The position numbers and the translations under genes were made by a program. Shown here one piece after another: positions 47,335 to 56,554 of a stretch of DNA of 64,000 nt. The notes under the pieces are model-generated. The model was not told the DNA's origin. It was given only the letters and a program-made list of their open reading frames with translations, and ran no database searches. Every line of letters starts with the position of its first letter. The first letter of the stretch is position 1. The stretch comes from Microbacterium hibisci (lineage in GTDB: Bacteria; Actinomycetota; Actinomycetes; Actinomycetales; Microbacteriaceae), in assembly GCF_015278255.1 (NCBI RefSeq), contig NZ_JADIJC010000008.1:62001-126000 (forward strand), given 5' to 3'.

Positions 47335-48750
47335 TCACGCGCCGGGAGAATGCATCGCGTCGGAGTCTCGGTCGGGATTGCGGATGCCGAGGAACGAGGT
47401 GATCCCGCCCGCGATCATGAGCGCCGCCGTGACGATGGCGGCGCGGTGGAATCCCTCGAGGTCGAGAGCGCCGCCGACGATGGTCGCGAGGAGGGCGATG
47501 GCGATGAGTCCGGCGACGCGGGCGACGGCGTTGTTGACCGCGGAGGCGATGCCGGAGCGCTCCGGACCGATCGCTCCGAGGATCGCCGACGTGAGCGGCG
47601 CCACCGTGAGTGCGAGCCCGGCACCCATGACGATCATGCTGGGGAGCACCTGCCACCAGTACGAGAACTCGTGGTCGACGGTGAGGAGGAGCAGGGCGCC
47701 CGCCCCCATCAGGACCGGGCCGACCGTCATGAACAGGTGTGGGCCCCACTTGCCGCTCAGGGTGCCGATGCGGGAGCTGAAGAGGATCATCAGGATCGTC
47801 ATCGGCAGGCTCGCCAGGCCGGCCAGGGTCGCCGGGAGACCGGCGCCCTCCTGCAGGTAGACGACCACCACCAGGCCGTTGAGGGCCAGGGCGCCGTAGA
47901 TGAAGGTCGTGGCGACGTTGCCCGTCCAGAAGTTGCGGACGCGGAAGAGGTCCAGCGGCAGGATCGGGTGGCTGACGACTCGCTGGCGCAGGATGAACGC
48001 CGTGAACAGGGCCGCGCCGCCGAGGAGGGGGATCCAGATCGCCGGCGACCCCCACCCGAGGTTGGGCTGCTCGATCAGCGCGTAGACCATGCCGCCGAGC
48101 CCCAGCGTGCACAGCGCGGCGCCGATCCAGTCGATCGTGGCACCTTCGCGCCGGCTGTCGCGGATCCCGCCGCGCGCGAGGAGCAGCAGCGTGATGCCGA
48201 TGGGCAGCACGTTGATGAGGAACGCGAGCCGCCACGATGCGAGGTCGACGAGGACGCCGCCGATGAGCGGGCCGACGATCATGGCCGAGGTCGTCATCGC
48301 GGTCCAGATGCCGATGGCGCGCCCCTGCGCGGCGCCGGAGAAGTTCGACGTGATGAGCGCGAGCGAGCTCGGCACGAGGAAGGCGCCCGCCGCACCCTGC
48401 ACCGCCCGGGCGACGATGAGGAACTCGGCCGTCGGCGCGGCCGCGATGGCGATCGAGGCGATGCCGAACCCGATGAGCCCGATCCGCAGCACGAGCACAC
48501 GGCCGTACGCGTCGCTGACCGAGCCCGCCACGAGGATGAGCGCGCCGAGTGTGATGAGGTACGCGTCGACGACCCACTGCTGCGTCGTGATGCCGCCACC
48601 CAGTTCGTCGCTGATCGCGGGGAGCGCGACGTTGACGATGGTGCCGTCGAGGAACGCAACGAACGATCCGAGTACGGCGATCCAGAGCACGAGCCGCTGG
48701 ATCGTGGTCGTGGGGTTCGCGAGAACGGGCGGTGCACCGTCGTCGGCCAT
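47335..48750 (-). CDS. DHA2-family (EmrB/QacA-like) MFS exporter
   Basis: The 471-residue protein has about 14 TM segments, with LGSFVAFLDGTIVNVALPAI at the first TM (the DHA2 signature with Asp and Asn) and motif A-like GSVSDAYGRVLVLRIG. It should export drugs or metabolites using the proton gradient. ATG 48750 follows TAGCGT (minus strand, 48758-48763) by 7 nt, so it is probably leaderless. It is divergent from the tRNA-Ser gene. Confidence 0.9.
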   Translation of the reverse strand: MADDGAPPVLANPTTTIQRLVLWIAVLGSFVAFLDGTIVNVALPAISDELGGGITTQQWVVDAYLITLGALILVAGSVSDAYGRVLVLRIGLIGFGIASIAIAAAPTAEFLIVARAVQGAAGAFLVPSSLALITSNFSGAAQGRAIGIWTAMTTSAMIVGPLIGGVLVDLASWRLAFLINVLPIGITLLLLARGGIRDSRREGATIDWIGAALCTLGLGGMVYALIEQPNLGWGSPAIWIPLLGGAALFTAFILRQRVVSHPILPLDLFRVRNFWTGNVATTFIYGALALNGLVVVVYLQEGAGLPATLAGLASLPMTILMILFSSRIGTLSGKWGPHLFMTVGPVLMGAGALLLLTVDHEFSYWWQVLPSMIVMGAGLALTVAPLTSAILGAIGPERSGIASAVNNAVARVAGLIAIALLATIVGGALDLEGFHRAAIVTAALMIAGGITSFLGIRNPDRDSDAMHSPGA

Positions 48751-48855
48751 GGTCCCCACGCTAGCGCCGCCCGGCGACGCCGGGGCCGGTGGGTGGCGGC
48801 GTGAGCGCGCTGCGCCGATTCGCGGCATCCGTCGACGTGTCGTAAGCTTGTCGGC

Positions 48856-48946
48856 GGTGACGTGTCCGAGCGGCCGAAGGTGCAACTCTCGAAAAGTTGT
48901 GTAGGGTAACCCCCTACCGTGGGTTCAAATCCCACCGTCACCGCCA
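48856..48946 (+). tRNA. tRNA-Ser (CGA)
   Basis: The 88-nt body has acceptor GGTGACG/CGTCACC, discriminator G, anticodon loop CTCTCGAAAAG (anticodon CGA), a long variable arm (TGTAGGGTAACCCCCTACC) and T-arm GTGGGTTCAAATCCCAC. Unlike the three tRNAs at 6.6-6.9 kb it encodes its CCA (48944-48946). A -10 box TAAGCT lies at 48843-48848. Confidence 0.96.
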
Positions 48947-48954
48947 TTTTCACC

Positions 48955-48985
48955 AGATCAGCCTCGCTTTCAGCGGGGCTGATCT
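48955..48985 (+). terminator. tRNA-Ser terminator
   Basis: AGATCAGCC (48955-48963) and GGCTGATCT (48977-48985) are exact arms; an inner CGC/GCG stem closes a TTTCA loop, and GCTTTCC follows. It starts 9 nt after the CCA. Confidence 0.85.
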
Positions 48986-49073
48986 GCTTTCCGGGCCGAC
49001 CGGCGGCGTACGAAGCGGACCGGACCGACCCGCCGGTTCGCGGCAGGTCGCGTCGCACCCCTACGGTGGGCGT

Positions 49074-49679
49074 ATGCAGCGTCGCCCAGCCTTGGCAGTC
49101 GGTTCGCTCCTCCTCGTCCTGTTGCTGGCCGGCTGCGCGACGCCCGTGGCCGGCGCGGGCATCGCGACGCCCGAGGTGATCAGCGAGCCCGGCGCGTCGA
49201 GCGAGCCGAGCGCGTCGAGCGAGCCCACCGCACCGCTGGACGCCGAGGTCGCGGCAGCGCAAGAGCAGGCTCAGGCGTGGCTCGACGCGGCCACCCTCCC
49301 CCCGGGCGCCGTCCGCTCCGACGTGACGATCGGCGGCTTCACCTCTTACACCGGATGGCCCTGCGGTCCCGTCGAGGAGATCGAGGCGTTCTGGACGATC
49401 CCGGACGCGACCGTGAGCGACACCGCGAACTGGCTGAGAGAGCACCCCACCGCGGACCTCATCACGACCGCCTTCGCCCCCGCTCCAGACGACCCGGCGA
49501 TCGATTCCGCGATGGTCGGATACATCCCCGCAGCGGACTCCCAGGAAGGCATCGTCTACACGATCGTCAAGAAGGACGGCGGCGTCGCGGTGAGAGCCGA
49601 GATCGCGGCTCAGACCGAGTCCGCGGTCTGTCCGCCCCTCCCCGACGGTGCGATGTACGGAGCACCGGGACAGGGATGA
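49074..49679 (+). CDS. Lipoprotein with Ser/Glu/Pro linker
   Basis: The 201-residue protein has a signal peptide and lipobox LLAGC (Cys21), a SEPGASSEPSASSEP linker encoded by short in-frame repeats, and a C-terminal domain with two cysteines (GWPCGPVEE, ESAVCPPLPDG). Function unknown. TACGGT (49062-49067) lies 6 nt before ATG 49074, so it is probably leaderless. Confidence 0.78.
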   Translation: MQRRPALAVGSLLLVLLLAGCATPVAGAGIATPEVISEPGASSEPSASSEPTAPLDAEVAAAQEQAQAWLDAATLPPGAVRSDVTIGGFTSYTGWPCGPVEEIEAFWTIPDATVSDTANWLREHPTADLITTAFAPAPDDPAIDSAMVGYIPAADSQEGIVYTIVKKDGGVAVRAEIAAQTESAVCPPLPDGAMYGAPGQG

Positions 49680-49738
49680 CGCCACCCAGCACACGCGCGC
49701 GCCGCTGGGCCCGCTTGTCATGATCTGAGGAGAAGAGA

Positions 49739-50938
49739 GTGCGTCGAGGCCTGATCGGCGGCGTTGTGCTGGCCGCCCTGTGGTTCGTGTGCGGGTGGGC
49801 GCCGTTCCTGCTCCAACCCGCGGGCGGGAGTCTGGCGACCCTGGCGCAGGCGATACCGTCGCCGATGCGCTACGGCATGTTCGGCCTGCCCGTGCCGTGG
49901 GCGATCGTCGTGCAGGTGCTGATCGGAGCTGTGCTCATCGCCGGCTACGCGGTGCTCGCCACACGGCTCGCTCCCGGGAACCGTGGGTCGTTCGCCGCAG
50001 GGTGGCTGGCCGCGATTCTCAGCGCGTTCGTGATCGGCGCGAGCCTCGACCTCGGCGACTTCTTCGTGTGGGTCGGTCAGTTCGGGATCCGTGGCGCCCT
50101 CGGCACCATGGGTGCCGCGCCGCTCACCGTGTGGTGGGCCGTGCTCGTCGGCTGGATCCCCGCGCTGGTGGTGAGCGGCCGCCGCGCAGAGCGCGCAGAA
50201 GCCGCCGCGGCCCAAGCCGATTCGGCCGAAGCCGCCGCGGCCGAGAACGTCCGGAGCCCCGAGGCGGTCACCGCGGCGGCAGCTCGCTTCGGAGCGTCGC
50301 GGACCGTGGTGGCGGCGACGGCGGTCGCCGTGGTCGCGGCGATCGCCCTGCCGTTCGCAGCGGAGGCCGGCCACGCCGCCGCGCAGGATCAGCTGCGTCA
50401 GGAGCAGGCCGCCGCGCAAGTCAGCGCCGACCCGGACGGCGCCGCACCGCCCGATCCCACGGCAGCCGGCGACCCGGTGCCGACGGTCGCGCCCACGGGC
50501 ATCGAGCTTCCCGAGGGGGCGTGCACCGCCGAGAACACGACGATCCTGGCGCCGGCCGCCGATGCGGCGACCGGCCATCGGGGACAGCTGCTGCAGCTTG
50601 TGAACACCTCCGACGAGCCGTGCGTCGTCGACGGCTATCCGGACGTCGCCTACGGCGACCAGAACGGCCACCTCCTGGCGGTCACGGTCGAGCACGGCAG
50701 TTCCTTCATGGCCCAAGACCCCGGCCCGCAGCCGCTCACCGTCCAGCCCGGTGATACGGTCTTCGCCGTCATCGGCTGGGACGCCAATTCGGTCCACGGA
50801 CAGCTCGCCGCGCGCAGCCTCTGGGTCGCGGTGCATCCCGGTGCGGCCCGCCTCACGTGGGAGGTCTCGCTCGACATCATCCCCGGCACCACCGTCGAGG
50901 TGACCGCGTGGCAGGTTCGCAATCCGGCCGGCGGATGA
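49739..50938 (+). CDS. Membrane protein with C-terminal DUF4232-like domain
   Basis: The 399-residue protein starts at GTG 49739 with GAGGAGAAG upstream. It has about four TM segments in the first 140 residues, a coiled Ala/Glu stretch (AERAEAAAAQADSAEAAAAEN), another TM (~183-202), then a ~140-residue extracytoplasmic beta domain (CTAENTTILAPAADAATGHRGQLLQLVNTSDEPCVVDGYPDV) like DUF4232. Paired Cys residues probably form a disulphide. Function unknown. Confidence 0.8.
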   Translation: MRRGLIGGVVLAALWFVCGWAPFLLQPAGGSLATLAQAIPSPMRYGMFGLPVPWAIVVQVLIGAVLIAGYAVLATRLAPGNRGSFAAGWLAAILSAFVIGASLDLGDFFVWVGQFGIRGALGTMGAAPLTVWWAVLVGWIPALVVSGRRAERAEAAAAQADSAEAAAAENVRSPEAVTAAAARFGASRTVVAATAVAVVAAIALPFAAEAGHAAAQDQLRQEQAAAQVSADPDGAAPPDPTAAGDPVPTVAPTGIELPEGACTAENTTILAPAADAATGHRGQLLQLVNTSDEPCVVDGYPDVAYGDQNGHLLAVTVEHGSSFMAQDPGPQPLTVQPGDTVFAVIGWDANSVHGQLAARSLWVAVHPGAARLTWEVSLDIIPGTTVEVTAWQVRNPAGG

Positions 50939-50974
50939 CGAGCGGCGTCTGCCGAGCGCCGGGCCGGGTGCCGG

Positions 50975-52180
50975 TCATGCCGCGACGCGTCGCGGCTGCA
51001 CCAGCCCCCGGGTGATGGCGGCGTACTCGTCGATCATGTGCGCGCGGTCGAGGCGCGGGCGCGCGGCGAGCGCGGCCGCCCGCAGCTCCGCCCGCGCGCC
51101 GAGGACGTGCTCCCACGTGGTGGCGATCTCGTCGGGGTCGCGTGTCGTGACGCGGCCGAGCCCCGAGACACGGCGGGCGGCGTCTCCCACGTCGGTGGTC
51201 ACGGGAGTGGCGCCGCAGGCTGCGCCCTCCAGCAGGCACAGCGGCGACGCCTCGCCGTAGGCGCTGGTGAGCGCGACGATGTCGGCGCCGCCGTAGACGG
51301 CCGGTATGTCGTCGACGATGCCGAGCAGCCGCACGCGCCGCCGCAGGTCGGGGGCGCGGTCGCAGATGCGGTCGAGCATGTCGCGGAGTGAGAGGTTCTC
51401 CCCGATCATGCCCGCACCGCACAGCACGTAGTAGGTGTCCGGCCGCCGGCGCTGGTGCGCCGCGACCGCCCGGAGGAACAGCTCCGGATCCTTCATCGCG
51501 TCGAACCGTGCGGCGAAGGCGATCACCGGCGCGCCGCGGGGGATCTCGAGGCGAGCTCGGGTCTGCGCGCTCTCCACGCGTGTCGCCGGGCGGAACCGCT
51601 CCGTGTCGATGCCGTTCGCGACGACGTGCTGCGCCGGTGCCCCCGCGCCCGCGCGTCGGTAGGCGCGCCGGGTCGTCTCGGCGCACGAGATCGTCGCGGT
51701 CACCAGCCCGGCGTCGGTCGCGCTCCTGAGCCAGCCCAGTGCCGGCCCGGAGTGCAGCGGATCCGAACGGTGTAGGCACACCGCGACGGGCACGTCGGGC
51801 ATGAGTCCGTGGCCGTGGAGGGCGAGCAGCAGCCCGAGCGGCTGCTCCTTCAGCGAGAGGATCAGATCGGCGTCCCGCAGGGCGGCAGCCGCGGCATCCA
51901 GCTCCTCCGGCGAATAACTCGCCGGCTCGAGCGGGCGGTCACCGGCCGTGCGGCTCAGCGTGCGCACGCCGACGCCCTGCGCGACGAGCCGCTGATACCG
52001 GAGATCGTCCTCCATGCGCTGAAGGACCGACTCGCGGCGGGCCCGGCTCGCGATGCTCAGCACCGAGTGGCGCTGGGTGCCCGAGCCGTGCAGGCCGGCG
52101 ACCACGTCGGAATGGAGGATCCTCGCACCGCCGGCGAAGAACCCCTCATAGAGCGACACGACGCGGGTGACGTCTTCCAT
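50975..52180 (-). CDS. Glycosyltransferase, GT4-like (GT-B fold)
   Basis: The 401-residue protein has the GT4 layout: N-terminal glycine-rich GFFAGGARILHSDVVAGLHG, then VANGIDTERFRPA, IAFAARFDAMKDPELFLRAV, LLGIVDDIPAVYGGADIVALTSAYGEASPLCLLEGAACG (the E-x7-E sugar-nucleotide site). It should transfer a sugar from an NDP-sugar to an unknown acceptor at the cytoplasmic face of the membrane. ATG 52180 has GGAGG 7 nt upstream. No polysaccharide genes are adjacent, so it stands alone between the DUF4232 gene and the copper operon. Confidence 0.88.
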   Translation of the reverse strand: MEDVTRVVSLYEGFFAGGARILHSDVVAGLHGSGTQRHSVLSIASRARRESVLQRMEDDLRYQRLVAQGVGVRTLSRTAGDRPLEPASYSPEELDAAAAALRDADLILSLKEQPLGLLLALHGHGLMPDVPVAVCLHRSDPLHSGPALGWLRSATDAGLVTATISCAETTRRAYRRAGAGAPAQHVVANGIDTERFRPATRVESAQTRARLEIPRGAPVIAFAARFDAMKDPELFLRAVAAHQRRRPDTYYVLCGAGMIGENLSLRDMLDRICDRAPDLRRRVRLLGIVDDIPAVYGGADIVALTSAYGEASPLCLLEGAACGATPVTTDVGDAARRVSGLGRVTTRDPDEIATTWEHVLGARAELRAAALAARPRLDRAHMIDEYAAITRGLVQPRRVAA

Positions 52181-52410
52181 CGCGCAACCTCCCACCAGAG
52201 GTGGCCGCGAGCCCGGGTCAGCGTCGCGGTCACAATCGATCGAATGGCGGCATCGGCGCCGGTGGCACCATCGTGCGGTCCCGCCGCGCCGAAGTCGATG
52301 ACGCGCGGGTGTGCAGTGGGTGAACGGCAGCCGCGCCCTTCGCGGGGGCATGGTCGCCGCGCCTGCCTGAGCCCCCACCTGTGGTCATCGAGTCGCGCTG
52401 CCTCCGGGGT

Positions 52411-52464
52411 ATACCCCAACCGGGTATGTGTTTGCTACGATGGACTGCATACCCAGCGGGGGTA
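52411..52464 (+). promoter_or_regulatory. Copper operon promoter with two CsoR-type operators
   Basis: ATACCC-N5-GGGTAT (52411-52427) and TACCC-N5-GGGTA (52450-52464) have the same geometry. They flank the -10 candidate TACGAT (52436-52441), one over the -35 region and one around the start point. This G/C-rich pseudo-palindrome is the known form of CsoR sites, and CsoR is encoded at the end of the operon. Confidence 0.75.
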
Positions 52465-52481
52465 CCGATGAAGGAGTGAGA

Positions 52482-52691
52482 ATGACGACCACCGAGTACC
52501 AGGTGACGGGCATGTCGTGCGGGCACTGCGAGAAGTCCGTCCGCGACGAGGTGACGCAGATCGCGGGCGTCCAGGGTGTCGACGTCAGCGCGCAGAGCGG
52601 CAAGCTCTTCGTGACCAGCGACCAGGCGATCGACGAGGCCGTCGTGCTGGCGGCCGTCGACGAGGCCGGCTACTCCGCCGTACGCGTCTGA
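52482..52691 (+). CDS. copZ: Copper chaperone, CopZ-like HMA domain
   Basis: The 69-residue cytosolic protein has a single ferredoxin-like HMA fold with the copper motif GMSCGHC (~10-16) and the usual GYSAVRV ending. It should carry Cu(I) to the CopA ATPase. ATG 52482 has AAGGAG 6-11 nt upstream. The next gene starts at its stop (TGATG overlap). Confidence 0.94.
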   Translation: MTTTEYQVTGMSCGHCEKSVRDEVTQIAGVQGVDVSAQSGKLFVTSDQAIDEAVVLAAVDEAGYSAVRV

Positions 52692-53701
52692 TGAACGCCG
52701 CGGGACGGCTGGGCCTCTTCACCGCCGGAGCGGCGCTGGCGTTCGCCGCGGCCTTCGGCGTGGCTGCCGCGGTCGTCCCCGATGACGTCGTCGCAGGCTC
52801 GCCGGACGAAGGAGCCGACGCGATGGAGGGCCACGGCGCGATGGACGCGAGTGCGGAGAGCTCCGCCGCCGTTCCGACCGGGCTGTCGCTCTCGGACGGC
52901 GGCTACCTGCTGTCGCCCATTGCGGCGCCGGCGTCGACCGCCGCGGCGGGCGAGCTCAGCTTCCAGATCCTGACGGACGCGGGGGAGCCGCTCACCGAGT
53001 ACGCCGTGGCGCACGAGAAGGAGCTGCACCTGATCGTCGTCCGCAGCGACGGCGCGAACTTCCGCCACGTGCATCCCACGCTCGACGAGCGCACCGGCAC
53101 GTGGTCGCTGCCGTGGCAGTGGGACGCGGCGGGGACGTATCGCGTGTACGCGGACTTCACGCCGGCGGATCCGGATGCCGCGGCACTGACGCTCACGCGC
53201 ACCGTCGAGGTCGCCGGCGACCACCGGCCGGTCGTCGCGGAGCCCGTGCGGACGGCCGAGGTCGACGGGTACACCGTCTCGATCGCGGGTGACCTGCGCG
53301 CAGGCGCCACGAGCGACCTCACCATCTCGGTCGCCCGGGACGGGCAGCCGGTCACGACGCTCGAGCCGTACCTCGGGGCGTTCGGTCACCTCGTGGCGCT
53401 CCGCGGCGGCGATCTCGCGTACCTGCACGTGCACGCCGAGGGCGCAGAGCCCGCGCCCGGCGACACAGCGGGACCGGAGATCGCGTTCATGGCGGAAGCG
53501 CCCACCCCGGGCCGCTACCTGCTGTACCTCGACTTCCAGGTCGACGGACAGGTGCGCACCGCCGCGTTCGTGCTCGACACCGCCGACGCCGACGGCTCCA
53601 CCGCCGAGCCCACGCCCGCCGGACCGGCGCCTGCCGAGCCCGCGCCCGGCGGCGAGGCGCCCGTCGAGGAGTCGCACGACGACGAGCCGCACGGCCACTG
53701 A
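52691..53701 (+). CDS. Exported His/Met-containing protein of the copper operon
   Basis: The 336-residue protein has an N-terminal TM/signal segment ([22 protein letters not shown]), a Met/His patch ([12 protein letters not shown]) and an acidic His-rich tail ([10 protein letters not shown]). Two beta-rich domains lie between them, with FRHVHP (~120) and [10 protein letters not shown] (~245), possible copper sites. Similar proteins occur in actinobacterial cop operons; probably extracytoplasmic copper binding. Function not established. Confidence 0.8.
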   Translation: MNAAGRLGLFTAGAALAFAAAFGVAAAVVPDDVVAGSPDEGADAMEGHGAMDASAESSAAVPTGLSLSDGGYLLSPIAAPASTAAAGELSFQILTDAGEPLTEYAVAHEKELHLIVVRSDGANFRHVHPTLDERTGTWSLPWQWDAAGTYRVYADFTPADPDAAALTLTRTVEVAGDHRPVVAEPVRTAEVDGYTVSIAGDLRAGATSDLTISVARDGQPVTTLEPYLGAFGHLVALRGGDLAYLHVHAEGAEPAPGDTAGPEIAFMAEAPTPGRYLLYLDFQVDGQVRTAAFVLDTADADGSTAEPTPAGPAPAEPAPGGEAPVEESHDDEPHGH

Positions 53702-53724
53702 CCGCGCAGATGAAGGAAGACACG

Positions 53725-56004
53725 ATGAGCACGACGGCAGCCACGAGTCCCGCCGGATCGAGCCTCGAGCTCGAGATCGGCGGGATGACGTGCGCCTCCT
53801 GCGCGATGCGCATCGAGAAGAAGCTGAACAAGCTCGACGGCGTCGCGGCCACGGTCAACTACGCCACCGAGAAGGCCCGCGTGACGGTGCCCGCGGGCTA
53901 CGATCCGGCCCAGCTGATCGCCGAGGTCGAGAAGACCGGCTACACGGCGGTGCTGCCGGCCCCGAAGAGGACGGATGCCGAAGGCGCGGGCGGCACGGAT
54001 CGCGACGCGGATCCCGAGCTGACCTCGCTGCGGGAGCGGCTGATCGTGTCGACCGTGCTGACGGTGCCGGTCGTCGGGATGGCGATGATCCCCGCCCTCC
54101 AGTTCACGTACTGGCAGTGGGCCTCGCTGGCTCTCGCCGCCCCGGTCATCGTGTGGGGCGCCTTTCCCTTCCACAGGGCCGCATGGGCGAACCTCCGCCA
54201 CGGCGCGGCGACCATGGACACGCTCATCTCGCTGGGCACGCTGGCCGCGTTCGCGTGGTCGCTGTACGCGCTCTTCCTCGGAACAGCCGGCACACCCGGC
54301 ATGACGCACGGCTTCGAGTTCGCGCTCTCGCCGGCCGACGGCAGCGCGAACATCTATCTCGAGGTCGGGGCCGGGGTGACCGTCTTCATCCTCGCCGGGC
54401 GCTACTTCGAGAAGCGGTCGAAGCGGCAGGCCGGCGCGGCCCTGCGGGCGCTCCTCGAGCTCGGCGCGAAGGACGTGTCGATCCTGCGCGACGGCATCGA
54501 GGGCAAGATCCCGATCGACGACCTCCGGGTGGGCGACGAGTTCCTCGTGCGTCCGGGCGAGAAGATCGCCACCGACGGGGTCGTGGTGTCGGGCACCTCC
54601 GCCGTCGACGCCTCGATGCTCACGGGCGAGTCGGTGCCCGTCGAGGTCGCTCCCGGCGACCCGGTCACCGGCGCCACGGTCAACGCCGGCGGGCGGCTCG
54701 TGGTGCGCGCGACGCGCGTCGGCGCCGACACGCAGCTCGCGCAGATGGCGCGTCTGGTCGAAGACGCGCAGACCGGCAAGGCCGAGGTGCAGCGCCTGGC
54801 CGACCGCGTCTCGGGCGTCTTCGTGCCGATCGTGATCCTCATCGCCGCCGCGACCCTGGGCGCATGGCTCGGCGCCGGGGCTCCGGCATCCGTCGCCTTC
54901 ACGGCCGCCGTGGCCGTCCTCGTCATCGCGTGCCCGTGTGCTCTCGGCCTCGCGACGCCGACCGCGCTGCTGGTCGGCACCGGGCGCGGCGCGCAGCTCG
55001 GCATTCTCATCAAGGGTCCCGAGGTGCTGGAGTCCACCCGCAAGGTCGACACCGTCGTGCTCGACAAGACCGGCACGGTGACCTCCGGCCGGATGACCCT
55101 GGTGGACGTCATGCTCGAGTCCGGCACCGACCGTGCCGAGCTGCTCCGGCTCGCCGGAGCGCTCGAGGACGCGTCGGAGCACCCGATCGCGCAGGCGATC
55201 GCGAAGGGCGCGGTCGCCGAGCTCGGGGCGCTCCCCGCCGTGGACGGGTTCGTCAACCTGGAGGGCAAGGGCGTGCAGGGCATCGTCGACGGGCGCGCGG
55301 TACTCGTCGGGCGCGAAGCGCTGCTCGACGACTGGGCCCAGCGGCTCAGCCCGGGGCTCGCCGCCGCCAAGGCGCGGGCCGAGGACGAGGGCAAGACCGT
55401 GGTCGCAGTCGGCTGGGACGGGGCCGCGCGCGGCATCCTGGTCGTCGCCGACACCGTCAAGCCCACCAGCGCCGCGGCGGTCTCGCAGCTGAGGGAGCTG
55501 GGTCTCACGCCGGTGCTGCTCACCGGCGACCACGAGGCCGTCGCCCGCCGGATCGCCGCCGCAGTGGGCATCGACGAGGTCATCGCCGGGGTGCTCCCGG
55601 CCGGCAAGGTCGACGTCGTCGCTCGGCTGCAGCGAGAGGGCAAGGTCGTCGCGATGGTGGGCGACGGCGTCAACGACGCGCCCGCGCTCGCCCAGGCCGA
55701 TCTCGGCATCGCCATGGGGACGGGAACGGATGCCGCGATCGAGGCGTCCGACATCACCCTCGTCCGCGGAGATCTGCGCGGGGCGGTCGACGCGATCCGA
55801 CTCTCGCGGCGCACGCTCGGAACGATCAAGTCCAACCTGTTCTGGGCGTTCGCCTACAACGTGGCGGCGATCCCGATCGCCGCCCTCGGCCTCCTCAACC
55901 CCATGCTCGCGGGCGCCGCCATGGCACTATCGAGCGTGTTCGTCGTCGGCAACAGTCTCCGACTCCGCGGCTTCGCCAGCAGCTCCCGCCCGACCACCGC
56001 CTGA
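53725..56004 (+). CDS. copA: Copper-exporting P1B-type ATPase
   Basis: CopA pumps Cu(I) out of the cell using ATP. The 759-residue protein has one HMA domain with GMTCASC (20-26), eight predicted TM segments, TGES (300-303), the CPC transport motif (403-405), DKTGT with phosphorylated Asp447, and [10 protein letters not shown] in the hinge. ATG 53725 was chosen because AAGGAAG lies 9-15 nt upstream; ATG 53710 is possible. csoR follows 30 nt later. Confidence 0.96.
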   Translation: MSTTAATSPAGSSLELEIGGMTCASCAMRIEKKLNKLDGVAATVNYATEKARVTVPAGYDPAQLIAEVEKTGYTAVLPAPKRTDAEGAGGTDRDADPELTSLRERLIVSTVLTVPVVGMAMIPALQFTYWQWASLALAAPVIVWGAFPFHRAAWANLRHGAATMDTLISLGTLAAFAWSLYALFLGTAGTPGMTHGFEFALSPADGSANIYLEVGAGVTVFILAGRYFEKRSKRQAGAALRALLELGAKDVSILRDGIEGKIPIDDLRVGDEFLVRPGEKIATDGVVVSGTSAVDASMLTGESVPVEVAPGDPVTGATVNAGGRLVVRATRVGADTQLAQMARLVEDAQTGKAEVQRLADRVSGVFVPIVILIAAATLGAWLGAGAPASVAFTAAVAVLVIACPCALGLATPTALLVGTGRGAQLGILIKGPEVLESTRKVDTVVLDKTGTVTSGRMTLVDVMLESGTDRAELLRLAGALEDASEHPIAQAIAKGAVAELGALPAVDGFVNLEGKGVQGIVDGRAVLVGREALLDDWAQRLSPGLAAAKARAEDEGKTVVAVGWDGAARGILVVADTVKPTSAAAVSQLRELGLTPVLLTGDHEAVARRIAAAVGIDEVIAGVLPAGKVDVVARLQREGKVVAMVGDGVNDAPALAQADLGIAMGTGTDAAIEASDITLVRGDLRGAVDAIRLSRRTLGTIKSNLFWAFAYNVAAIPIAALGLLNPMLAGAAMALSSVFVVGNSLRLRGFASSSRPTTA

Positions 56005-56034
56005 CCGGGCCACCGAACCGAAGGAACTCTCGTC

Positions 56035-56340
56035 ATGTCCAGCGTCGACACCCACTCGCACCACGGCTACATCACCGACAAGGAGCGCTACCTCAACCGG
56101 CTCAAGCGCATCGAGGGTCAGGCGCGCGGCATCTCGCGCATGGTCGATGAGGAGCAGTACTGCATCGACATCCTCACGCAGATCAGCGCGCTCAAGAGCG
56201 CCCTCGAAGCCGTCGCGGTGGGGCTGCTCGACGACCACCTGAAGCACTGCGTCGTCGACGCGGCGCGTGCCGGCGGCGACGAGGCCGACCAGAAGATCAA
56301 GGAAGCCAGCGACGCCATCGCGCGGCTCGTCCGCTCCTGA
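56035..56340 (+). CDS. csoR: Copper-sensing repressor CsoR
   Basis: The 101-residue helical DUF156 protein binds Cu(I) and then leaves the operator. The Cu ligands are Cys43, His68 and Cys72 with the same spacing (25 and 4) as in M. tuberculosis CsoR. The N-terminus reads KERYLNRLKRIEGQARGISRMV, with a His-rich start (DTHSHHG). GAAGGAA precedes the ATG. It likely controls the two operators at 52411-52464 and thereby itself. Confidence 0.95.
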   Translation: MSSVDTHSHHGYITDKERYLNRLKRIEGQARGISRMVDEEQYCIDILTQISALKSALEAVAVGLLDDHLKHCVVDAARAGGDEADQKIKEASDAIARLVRS

Positions 56341-56424
56341 GGGCGGCGGCGGCGGAGCGCGATCCCGGCTTCGCGCCGATGGCTGCCGGTGACCGTGCTC
56401 CCGGCGAGGGGAGCGGGCCGCCCG

Positions 56425-56514
56425 TTTGAGGTGGGCGCGGTGTCGCCTATACTCCACAGGAAGTATCCCCCCAACGTACGACGGCGTATTCCCCGGATGC
56501 AGCGTCGTATCCCC
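56425..56514 (+). promoter_or_regulatory. Promoter and repeat-bearing leader of the VWA gene
   Basis: TTTGAG (56425-56430) and TATACT (56448-56453) are 17 bp apart, the best SigA-type match in the window. Downstream, GTAT(T)CCCC occurs three times (56463, 56486, 56507), 23 and 21 bp apart, and TACGACG (56477) / CGTCGTA (56503) form an inverted pair. The leader is about 95 nt. Confidence 0.6.
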
Positions 56515-56554
56515 GCCAGCGGGCACCCCCCACCCGCCGTCCATCGGAGTGCAT

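Noticed and set aside
48856..50938. tRNA-Ser as integration site of a mobile element
   Set aside because: There is no integrase, no repeat of the tRNA 3' end downstream, and no shift in base composition; the following genes look chromosomal.
53515..55533. Long open frame antisense to copA
   Set aside because: Composition is typical of a shadow frame, and the sense strand has all P-type ATPase motifs.
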